Translations under genes and position numbers: made by a program | From: Rutpela maculata | Lineage: Eukaryota; Arthropoda; Insecta; Coleoptera; Cerambycidae | NCBI GenBank assembly: GCA_936432065.2 | Contig: OW386288.2 | Location: 13,876,706-13,940,705 of the forward strand | Direction: 5' to 3' | Length of the DNA stretch: 64,000 nucleotides | The notes under the pieces: model-generated | What the model was told of the DNA's origin: nothing | The model's input: only the letters and a program-made list of their open reading frames with translations | The model's database searches: none | In this document: one piece after another, positions 55,594 through 64,000 of the stretch | How positions within the stretch are numbered: position 1 is the first letter of the stretch | Layout of the letters: the number at the start of each line of letters is the position of its first letter

Positions 55594-58060
55594 CTCTTCG
55601 ATTACCGACTGGCAGAGTGGTATCCTGCTACCAACCACCCAATGTCAGGATGACAGACGCAGACCTGGAGGCGGTCCTACCCCCGAGGACCCAGACGGTG
55701 GCCATCGGCGACTTCAACGCCAAGACCCCGGAATGGCACAGTAGGACAACAAACCCCCGAGGACGGGAACTACTACGATTCCTGGGACAACACGATGGCA
55801 ACCTGTTGGTCCTTGGGCCGGTAGGACCGACCCATGACAATGGAAGACACAGGCCGGACGTACTGGACATTGCGATGCTGAAGGAGGTGGCCCCCGAAGC
55901 TGAAATCACCGCCATGATGGATGGTTCCACCGAGCACAACCCAATTCTCCTAGAACTAGGAGAAAAGGTCGGGGAGAACACGACAACCCTCATTAAAAGG
56001 AGGACGGACTGAGAATTGTTCCGTGCAGCACTGCAGAGGGACATTGCACAAATTCCCAGACTCGAAACCGAGGCAGACGTGGAGAGGGCCATCACCTCCT
56101 TGGAGAACCAGATCCAGGAGGCACTGAGGGAAAGTACCACCGAAACGGAGACGAGACGAGCACCAGCGCCGATGGCAAACCTCCCAGAGGATACCAGGCA
56201 GCTGACGAGGGATAGACGAAGTGCGAAGAGACGGGCCATGAGAACCAGACTGCCAGAAGACAGGAGGGAGTACAACATCCTTAGCAGGAGAGTCAAGGCT
56301 GCCCTCCAAGAACACAGACAAGAAGACTGGCAGCGACACCTGGCGTCACTGGACACACAGGACAGAAGTTTCTGGGCCACCCAACGGGCCCTGCGAAACC
56401 GTAGGACACCTGTGCCCCCGATCCATGGAGAGAATGGTATTGTCTACACTCGCCAGGAAAAAGCCGAGGCATTCGCCGACAGCTTGGAACTGCAGTGTAT
56501 GGAAAACCAGCTCGATGACGATGACGAGGACTGGGTGGACGACGTGGAGCACAGGGTACGTCGGATGAACCGCGTGCCAGATGACGACCACATCCTTCCG
56601 ACCACCCCCGAGGAGGTCAAGGAGATCCTAAGGAGCCTAAAACCTAGGAAGGCTCCAGGATGTGATGGCATTGGGAACATCGCCCTCAAGAAGCTACCCA
56701 GGAAAGGAGTAGCAACGATGGTCAACATCATCAACGCAATGTTGAGATTGAGACATTTTCCCTCCAGGTGGAAGAAGGCCGACGTCATAGTCATCCCGAA
56801 GCCAGGTAAGAATCTAACCTTTCCCTCTTCTTACACGCCAATCAGTCTCCTCCCAGCGATGAGCAAGGTAGCTGAAAGGATCATCCTCAAGAGGATAGCT
56901 GAGAAGACAGAAGAACTGGACATCCTCCCGGACGAACAGTTTGCCTACAGGACCGGACACTCTACCGAACTCCAAGTGCTTCGCCTCACCGAGGAGATCA
57001 CTAAGGGGTTCAACCAGAGACAGGTCACGGCAGCGCTGTTCCTTGACGTCGCCAAAGCCTTCGACAGGGTCTGGCACGATGGTCTCCTACCCAAAATGAT
57101 GAGTATGGGTTACCTCATTGCACTCGTCAAGCTAGTGAGATCATACCTCCACAGGAGACAGATGAGGGTGAAGATCGTGGACAGGGTGTCCACGTACAGA
57201 ACAATGGAGGCAGGAGTCCCCCAAGGGTCGGTGCTCTCCCCGACATCTTCAGGGACCTGGACTACACCCCGGTCACTGACATCATCAAGGAGAGAGCCAG
57301 GAAGATGTACGCCCTTGCTGAGGAGCATGGGAACCCACTAGTCAGGGAGGCTACTGACTATGACCCAGCAGATGCTCCGAGGTACAAGCGGCCGAAGATA
57401 ACGGGTGAGTAAAAACATACCACCGTCAGACGAAGACACTCCACGGAAGAGACAGGACGATCACCCAACCACCCACCCAAGACCCTGCGGGTACCGGACA
57501 AATAACCGTCCAGTACCTGTAGTCCCCCTAGTTCCGGGCAGACCGAAAATGCTATCAAAGCAGTTAGGTCTGCCCTTCCTCGAGCTACACAGCTCATCCT
57601 TACCCTACCGACGATCCGGATGACAGGATGTCAATTGACATTCTGTGTACCGACAGTCACTCCTGCCAAAAACCCAAAACACCCGACTGACCGATGACAC
57701 CCCCCCCCCCCGGGGGGGGGGACAAGCTGGCGAAGAAAGAAGATCAAGACAGAAGCACGCCAGAAGAGCTTAGCCAGCAAGGTCCAACGAGCCAGGACCC
57801 AGGGAAGTGGGCCGAAATCGTCTCCACCACTCACATTTGTGAGTGGGGCCGACGTAAAGTAAGTTCGCCCGCCCTGCACGAGGCTGGTCCCCGGTCTACA
57901 GCGATGTATTGGGGTAAAGGGCAATAGTCCTGCGTGACCCCAAACATCCGAGACCGACATCTATAGCCAAGAATATTGGCGCCGACTGGCAGACGGTAAC
58001 CACTCGTCGTCGAATTTGCACGCTATTTCCTAGACTAGAAATAAAGCATTTGATTTGATT
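55594..58060 (+). mobile_element. Jockey-like LINE, 5'-truncated and internally deleted
   Basis: GC-rich compared with its surroundings (the host is AT-rich), so its base composition is its own. It begins inside the endonuclease, contains most of the reverse transcriptase, a short C-terminal piece, a 650-bp 3' region with a C12-G10 palindrome at 57700-57721, and ends AATAAAGCATTTGATTTGAT with a (TTGAT)n tail. The coding part is described separately. Confidence 0.85.
55600..57412 (+). pseudogene. LINE endonuclease-reverse transcriptase with RT core deletion
   Basis: Endonuclease C-terminal half: VVSCYQPPNVRMTDADLEAV, VAIGDFNAKTPEWHS and GRHRPDVLDIAM. One TGA at 56010 interrupts an otherwise continuous frame; TGG at this place would give RTDWELFRAAL. 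RT blocks follow: LKPRKAPGCDGIGNIALKKL, DEQFAYRTGHSTELQVLRL, ALFLDVAKAFDRVWHDGLL (first catalytic Asp) and GVPQGSVLSP. At about 57237 the sequence jumps directly to the C-terminal segment DIFRDLDYTPVTDIIKERAR ... YKRPKITGE (stop at 57410), in another frame. The YADD active-site block and thumb are therefore deleted. This copy cannot be autonomous. The frame is otherwise clean, so it is young. Confidence 0.88.
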
Positions 58061-58387
58061 TGATTTTTTATCATAAAGAAATCAAATAAAAACGTTCAAA
58101 AATCAAGACGTCATTAATTGGTAATTGGTTCAATTTGAATCGTAACGTTACGGCATTCTTTGCATCTGCAGGCCGATGCACATTTTAGATTTTTTCGAAA
58201 TTTTACCGAAATGCAATTTTTATCTCGGCAAGAGATATTTAACATATCTCTCATTTCGTCAGGCATCGGTGTTTTTGTGGAGAGAACTGGTCATGTAATT
58301 CTCATCCAAATTGAAAAATATCAAACTCCTCAATATTAAGTTTGCTGCTATTCTCTAATAAACACCAAAAAATCGAATTAAAGACGG

Positions 58388-58605
58388 TAGTAGTGGGCTA
58401 GACTGCGGTTCTGTGAGAGACAACACGGTCTAATCGCTCTCCTCTCCTGAGTTCGAGTCTCAGCTGCGGCAGATGGCAATGTCGCAGGGAATGGGTGTTG
58501 TGATGTTGTCTATGTGTGTGTCTGTCCTGGTTGAGTGGTAGAATAGTCATCGGCTAAACTCCGTCAGGACATTAAAATAAATAAAGCGATTAAATAATAA
58601 TAAAG
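58388..58605 (+). repeat. tRNA-derived SINE
   Basis: The head has an A-box-like stretch TAGTGGGCTAGACTGCGG and a B box GAGTTCGAGTCTC at 58449-58461. The body follows with ACTCCGTCAGGACATTAAA, and the tail is AT-rich (AAATAAATAAAGCG, then TAATAATAAAG). The length of about 220 bp is normal for an insect SINE. It lies between two convergent LINE tails. Confidence 0.75.
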
Positions 58606-58659
58606 AAAAAAAAATGATAAATTTGATTTTTGAACATTTTTATTTAATTTTTTTATCAT

Positions 58660-58720
58660 CAAAAATCAAATCAAGTCAAATCAAATCAAATGCTTTATTT
58701 CCTTTTTTGCCTTATAGAGA
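58660..58720 (-). mobile_element. Tail of a second jockey-like LINE, minus strand
   Basis: On the minus strand it reads GGAAATAAAGCATTTGATTT followed by further TTGAT units, the same 3' signature as the LINE ending near 58060. Only about 60 bp is recognisable, so this is an extreme 5' truncation. Confidence 0.65.
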
Positions 58721-58960
58721 TAGAGATTCGTCATATACTGGTGGAAAATCGCCAAGTGAAGCACTTAATTAATTGATTAATTTACTAAAAGTAAATTAAA
58801 AAAAGTTAATAGTCATTGGTAAGTAAAATTTATTTTTTCTTAACTGTGTTTTATTTCATAACAGCAGGTTGGCACCATAATATAATAATAATAATGCTCC
58901 ATCAGTATTATTGAATTATGCCAGTCCCTCCTTTTTCGACGTGCTAGTTCACGTATCTAT

Positions 58961-61569
58961 CGATCTTTATCTCACTCGCAATGCACTACTTGACGGCCGG
59001 CACGGCCGTGTTCAAATATCTCTATAGCCTTTATTTGTGAAACGCGACAATATGTTATATTACAGAAAATGATCCTTAAATATCAGGGAAGAGGTTGATA
59101 TAAAAAAATTTGAAATCGATATCGTGAAATAAAAAGTTATGCCTGTGTGAAAGCAATACATTAGCATTTTTATCAATTATTGCAAAACATATTGTTTTTT
59201 CAAAATGTTATAAGTCGAATTACGACACTTTTCTAATATAGAATTATTATATGGAATAAACTCTTTCAATCAAAACTAGAGTCATTCACCTAAGTGCAGT
59301 AGTTTCCGAATAATATGTTTTTTTACTTGCAGGCGCGCGGTATAAGAAAAATTGTGATTTCTGAAATTAAATGCTCACAAATTTTGTCTCGACCAAGGGG
59401 AATATAATACGTTATTTATTTCTCTATGAGATGGCCTAGGTCCCATATCTTTCTACTCCGAAAAAATTTTCTCGTTAAATAAGCGTGCTACGCTCGAAAT
59501 TCTGCTCCACTATTATGTGATCAACTGGATTAATAAAGTATTATTATTATTATTATATACTATCCCTGCTAAGTCTTGAAAACTCTGGAAATTAGAAATT
59601 AGTCTAATAATCCGTTAACATCGATATATGATATAAATAAAAAAATGAGATACCTATTAACAATTATAAAAAAAAAACAATCAAACGAATTCATTCATAT
59701 TTGGAAATTTTCTGTATTTCCTGTACAACTGTGTAAAGACGTTCACCACACGTGCAGGAAGTGTGTTTCCAACACTTGTGTGATTACAGAATGAGCGATA
59801 CCAATTTTTCATTTATGTGAAAAACAGTAGTTTTGGCACTTATGAAAATAACTAATGCGTAATTGTCCAGGAAACTTTTAATTACCGATTCCTCATTATT
59901 TACTTTTAAACCCAACTCTACAAGTCACGTTTGTATACTGTATCTAATCATAGTTTCTTTTTCAACAAATTACGTTTATAATTTAATGTTACTTCCCTTT
60001 CATGGAAATTTACATGGCCTTTACTGCTCATTTATTATCGATTGAAACATAATTCAATACGGAACAGAATGTTGTGTTAATTAATAATTAGTAATTACAT
60101 TACAAAAGGTTTTGACGTTTCCAATATTTTGTAATTAACGCTTTCATAAACGAATAAATTGTGCATTTTAATGTCTCAGTTCGTAACAATTTCAATAATC
60201 ATTTGGTTTGTGCTCCATAATTAAATTACAGCGGAAATATTGAAAACGGAATGATGTCTTGATGTCTCTTGTGCTGCCAGAATTGATAAACTTCAAATGG
60301 GGTCATCCCACATATTTTTTTGTTTTGAATTGTGAACTTTCATAAAAAATACAGCACCATATTTTTGTATTCATATTACTACATTGTTTCACGCAAGAAA
60401 AGAAAACAAGTTTTGGCGCACTCCTTATGACATAGTAGTAGGGCTCGCTAGGATGTATTCTAAAGGAAGGTATAAAATAACGAAAAACAGAGAATATTTT
60501 TGACAAAGCTGGAAAAACATGAAATTATTTTTTTTATCTCGCACTCAGTATCTTGTGTGCTATTCGAGATACTGTTCTCAAATTTTTTGAATATGTTCCT
60601 CTCGTATTCTTTTTGTTTACTGTGTGAAGAAAAAATACTTAACCAGCTCATTTTTTTTATAAACAATACAGGGTGGACCATTAATAATAGCCATAGTTCA
60701 AGGGTAGATTCTTTGTATCAAAATATGAGGATATAACCAAACATGCTTTAGTAAATTGTTGCTGTGGAAAGAGATACAGGGTGTCAAAATTGTATTTTTT
60801 TCCCTTTTTTTCCAATATCTCAGCTACCTCTTGACCCATCTTCTCCCTATTTGGTAAAGAAACATTTTTTAAGCTAAGAAACAATAATGTATGTATCACA
60901 TCACGCTAACCTCATGAGCTATACCTGATGATGAATATTTTTCTCTTTTTTTTTTACGAAACGTTGTGGCACGTTGCGGCAGTTTTCTCGAAAACGGTTG
61001 GAATTATCAAGTTTTTATATTCAAGTACTAATACAAAAATAGACAGCATATCATTTCAATACAGTAAATATATTTTGTCAACTTCTTCAGAATTTGGCTC
61101 TTGCTTGAGCATATAGAAAATGTATAATTCTAAAATAAATGTTAAATATTGGAAAATATCATTGGCGTGGGCATTGTGTCATTAGCGTGAAGAAAAGAAT
61201 CCACGCTAATGGCGATAAAAATATCCTCGCCAACGACGAAGTAACCTTCAAATTTTGTTTTGACCTTAAATGGATTTATGCAGATAAATAAACTATGTAC
61301 TCAGTACAGGTTATCAAATAAGTATTTTATTTTAACCCACGCTAATGATTTTAAGCCCAGGGACAAATGTGATGAATTTTTTTTAGTTTGGTCTAAATAT
61401 TTTAATGTGAATCTGACTCTTAATATGTCTACAAATGACTATCACTGGATTATGCAGATCAAGATCATAAGCTACAAAATAGTGTGATGTATTAGGTGGA
61501 AACATGTTGGGGACATCCATGCTAATGACAATTTACATACAAAAAATAAGGGCGAGCGTAGATGCGTCT
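58961..61569. other. Non-coding stretch
   Basis: No supported gene. An (ATT)n tail after GGATTAATAAAGTA at 59530-59562 could be the 3' end of a SINE or LINE. Around 60668-60700 and 60775 the ACAGGGTG(G/T)(A/C)C(C/A)-type motif occurs twice, resembling mariner or other element ends, but no pairing was found. The rest is AT-rich. Confidence 0.4.
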
Positions 61570-61910
61570 TCACTGTGTATGTATCTCGATACTCTAGTGA
61601 AGCAACGTGCAGCGCGGTTAGTACTTGGATGGGTGAAATCCATCTTGGGAAACACAGCGATCTCGTCCCACCTTTAGCGGCTTGTATATTAGTGTATACG
61701 CGGAAGCTATGTAATTTCAAGGTAGATATACCATCCTTCGGAGGGGGATATAAAGCAGGCGGTCCCTTGTCTATTAATTGTTAGGCAAGTAAAAGATCCC
61801 TACTCTTCTTACGAGAAGAGGTTCGGCAAAATTTCCAGGTTGAGGGTAGCTCGTCTCCTGGCATCGGTGATAGGCCCTGGTAGCGGAAATAGGCAGACGT
61901 TTAATAAATA
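61570..61910 (+). repeat. 5S rRNA-derived SINE (SINE3-type)
   Basis: The segment 61593-61655 reads GAAGCAACGTGCAGCGCGGT, then TAGTACTTGGATGGGTGA and TGGGAAACAC. This matches the 3' half of arthropod 5S rRNA, including the internal promoter (A box around AAGCAACG, C box GGATGGGTGA). The 5' half is only weakly recognisable (TATCTCGATACTCTAGTG). The 5S part is followed by about 250 bp unrelated to 5S (CCTTCGGAGGGGGATATAAA, GGTCCCTTGTCTATTAAT, a CCTACTCTTCTTACGAGAAGA hairpin region) and an AATAAATAGATAAAAAAA tail. A true 5S gene would end after about 120 bp with a T-run, which is absent. So this is a retroposed SINE. Confidence 0.8.
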
Positions 61911-62992
61911 GATAAAAAAATACATATAAAAAAAGAAAAATTTATAACAGGATTTTTTTTCATTCTATTATGTATGAATGTATAGTACCAAAACCCCCCT
62001 AAACACACACAAATAAAACGAATAAAAGGCACGTGCTTTGGCATGCTTAGGGACATGAAATTGCTCCTACTGTAAGAATAACCCATCTTGTTAAAATATA
62101 AGTTCGATATCTCTAATAGCAAGCGAGATATTGGAAGAGAAATTAATTTTTTTTTAAATAAATGTTTTTTTCTCCGTTATGAGTAAATGATATTGTCGAC
62201 ATTAACGAAGGTTGAATCATTCAACCCTGACCTCATTATCCCTTCAATGAGATAAAAACTGCATTATTATATACACCAAAATATAATGACAATCAAAAAT
62301 TATAAAAAAACAATCATTCTGTCATTCTTGACAGTAGTTTTAACTACATGCCAAATATTATTGTGCATCTTTACATCTTTTCTATTAATTATTTTTTTAG
62401 AAATCCCCCTGTACAGACGTGGAGAAGCTTTCTTCCTTGTCCACTACATACTTTTTCGCCCCCTATTAGACAAATATTCACCAAATAAAAATATCAATTA
62501 CACAGCCAGACCACCACCCGTGGGGGTGGTTTTCAAGCACAGCGTCGAACATAGTCTATAGTTTATTCTCTCTTCCACACAACGCAAGTGTTTTGAATTT
62601 TTATAGAAGTCACTGTAACGTTTTATAGTCAAACCTTACATGGGGGGTAGTTTTCACACCCTCTAGGGTTGAGACTGTAGAATGTTGATGGTACGTAAGT
62701 TTCTAGTTCTATTTTAGAGTACTACGCAATTTCAGCCAATCATAGCATCCATGAAAATAGAAATCCTGTTGCATTTTACGTTTTTTCTTGTGTCCTTTAA
62801 ACTTGAAGGTGGTTGTTCTCAACTCTATAGGGGCAGTTTATGAAGATTACGTCGAACCTGATGCAATTTCTTATCACTTTAACAAAACTTAGACATTTTG
62901 AGCTTTTTCAGCAGTCATTGCTGTTTTGGATCAATTTTTTTATATATGGGGGTTAGTTTTCGCCCCTCCCTGGGAGTGTGTTTCATATCTAT
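61911..62992. other. Non-coding stretch with diverged GGGG(T/G)(G/T)GTTTTC repeats
   Basis: No gene. From 62505 to 62985 a motif like GGGGGTGGTTTTCA, GGGGGGTAGTTTTCAC, GGGGGTTAGTTTTCGCCCCT recurs at spacings of about 130-310 bp. It is probably an old satellite-like array. Similar CACCCCTTGTAGGGGTGG wording occurs near 29990. Confidence 0.4.
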
Positions 62993-63390
62993 TGTAACGT
63001 GTTTCCACCCTTAGGAAACCACCCTCGCAAATTCCGTGGGTTCCAAAAATTATAACAAGAGATGTCCACTAACACACTTTATTAAATATTTACTGGATAC
63101 TTCACAATACTATTATTAATTTAAATACACTTTACTGACTAAAATCACAATGTTTATCACTTTGTTTCTCTTTGAACTCTTAACCTCACTTTCTATACTT
63201 TCTGAACTTCTGAACTACTCGCCGAGAATGCGGTCGGTCTTTTATACCCAAAAATGACAGATCTCGATTGTTCTGTGATGACGCCACCATTCTCTAGATC
63301 ATTCCAGATGTCACCAGAACTAACTTCTGGTAGGTTTCTCGAGTAGGTGCAAATACACTACATTCATTCTAAGGGTTGTAACACATTACA
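62993..63390 (-). repeat. 3' LTR of a Ty3/gypsy-like retrotransposon
   Basis: On the minus strand it starts TGTAATGTGTTACAACCC at 63390 and ends CACGTTACA at 62993, so 398 bp with TG...CA ends and short inverted tips (TGTAA/TTACA). A purine tract AAGGAGGGGGCAG directly precedes it (63391-63403), as expected for second-strand priming. A TATA box GGTATAAAAG (63239-63248) and AATAAA near 63080 mark promoter and polyadenylation signals. The outer flank begins TCTAT (62988-62992). The other LTR is outside the window. Confidence 0.85.
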
Positions 63391-63401
63391 CTGCCCCCTC
63401 C

Positions 63402-63983
63402 TTAAGCCTGAACGTCCCGGTCAGGCAATTCAGCCTCTTTCACATACTTCGCCAGTCTATCCAAGTGTACGATCTTCATCTTGGACTTTTTGTTTCGTTG
63501 AATACGATAGACGACATCATTAATTCGGGTAATAACAGTATACGGTCCATCCCAAGGAGGTTGAAATTTCGGGGATCTCCATTCCTTCCGCTGTGGGTTG
63601 TACAGCCAAACCAGATCCCCCACCTTGAATCCCCCTGTACTGGCATTCTGATCATAACGAGCCTTCAAGCGGTTACTAGTTCTGTTCATCTGCTCCCGAT
63701 CATTCTTTGGCTGTTCTCGACTTCCATTTCTGTAGTTGCTCATCGAAAATGGTTCTCCACGGGCAGCACAATTTTTACACTTGTGACACCAGGCCTCCAC
63801 ATCCTGTCGACTATTAACCCAATAGAACTGTTCCCGTGCTCTACTCAATGTCTTGTTTATGCCGAAGTGTCTGCTGGACGTTTCATTATGTGCTTCCTGG
63901 AGTACTTCTGGTACACGACACCTGGGAATCACTAGACGCATGGCAACCTGCTTCCCATCTGGGCTTTCCCATGCTCTTCTCAA
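63402..63983 (-). pseudogene. Ty3/gypsy-like integrase with deleted catalytic core
   Basis: Minus-strand frame, open to the window edge. It starts with the H2C2 zinc finger: HNETSSRHFGINKTLSRARE, QFYWVN and CHKCKNCAARG. The next residues jump to NDREQMNRTSNRLKARYDQN, then FKVGDLVWLYNPQRKEWRSP and PWDGPYTVITRINDVVYRIQ, the GPY/F module. The C-terminus is LDRLAKYVKEAELPDRDVQA with the stop inside the purine tract. The DD35E catalytic core of some 150 residues is missing between the zinc finger and the C-terminal part, so integrase is dead although the frame is open. It belongs with the LTR at 62993-63390. No env frame lies between pol and the LTR. Confidence 0.82.
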
Positions 63984-64000
63984 AAGCCCATCTACGACCG

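Larger units (their letters stand above)
54965..58960. mobile_element. Element bounded by 39-bp inverted repeats, filled by nested insertions
   Basis: The left end ATAGATACGTGAACTAG...GGAGGGACTG (54965-55003) and its inverse at 58922-58960 match at 38 of 39 positions. The 3.9 kb between them contain an ACTTCCAC-family fragment, a jockey-like LINE, a tRNA-derived SINE and a LINE tail on the minus strand. With those removed, little of the original element remains, so it was probably a small MITE or DNA element before the insertions. Confidence 0.6.

Noticed and set aside
55628..56380. 250-residue minus-strand frame
   Set aside because: It lies opposite the LINE endonuclease/RT frame, whose GC-rich codons leave the reverse strand open. 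The LINE frame has clear motifs; this one has none.
61593..61660. Functional 5S rRNA gene
   Set aside because: Only the 3' half matches 5S. There is no T-run terminator at the right distance, and the sequence runs into a SINE-like body and tail.
1..64000. CRISPR array, operon, bacterial promoter or ribosome-binding-site features
   Set aside because: The spliced PLC gene, LINEs, SINEs and LTR element show this is an animal nuclear genome. The regularly spaced repeats are tandem without unique spacers.

Overview
This is a eukaryotic, almost certainly insect (plausibly beetle) genomic window. It is AT-rich, intron-dominated and crowded with transposable elements. The only conserved host gene I can support is a phospholipase C-beta of the Plc21C type on the minus strand. 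Three of its exons lie at 23379-23650 (end of the PH domain), 18718-18903 (EF-hand region) and 10754-11128 (EF-hand region into the start of the catalytic X domain). Their splice sites are canonical and the codon phases join without error (phase 0 entry, then 2, 2, 2). The introns between them are 4.5 and 7.6 kb. No earlier or later exon was recognised, so 1-10753 is probably the next intron, and everything above 23650 is upstream intron or intergenic DNA.

The rest is layered mobile DNA. Region by region: 1-9.1 kb holds a small TIR element, a fragment of a family with a nuclease-like motif, a Tc1/mariner remnant and a 2.35-kb foldback element. 11-23 kb (PLC introns) holds LINE debris, several MITEs (one hAT type with a perfect 8-bp target duplication, one with a TTA duplication), a long palindrome carrying a mariner element, and a LINE RNase H fragment. 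25-31 kb holds a 1.5-kb foldback element, a tandem repeat, and a Harbinger-like MADF element inserted into an inverted-repeat arm. 31.2-34.9 kb holds an inverted duplication whose two arms both encode a SWIM-type zinc-finger protein, split on one side by a LINE. 36.5-46.5 kb holds a TIR element encoding a protein with a CGGQNKN motif, an FB-like element whose arms are built of tandem repeats and whose core carries a broken THAP domain, and a large palindrome with two broken copies of the nuclease-like/Cys-rich family. 47-53.7 kb holds copies of an ACTTCCAC-ended family, another long palindrome, a split tRNA-like SINE and a second THAP fragment. 55-59 kb holds a jockey-like LINE and a tRNA-derived SINE inside a 39-bp inverted-repeat pair. 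61.6-64 kb holds a 5S rRNA-derived SINE and the 3' end of a Ty3/gypsy-like LTR retrotransposon on the minus strand.

The recurring theme is long inverted repeats. At least eight foldback or inverted-duplication structures with arms of about 0.2 to over 1 kb are present. Two of them (6704-9056 and 31262-34880) have related termini, so they may be members of one superfamily. Most coding remnants carry frameshifts or stops, so the window looks like a graveyard of several old transposition waves plus a few younger insertions. All repeat limits were aligned by eye and are approximate unless a target-site duplication is quoted.
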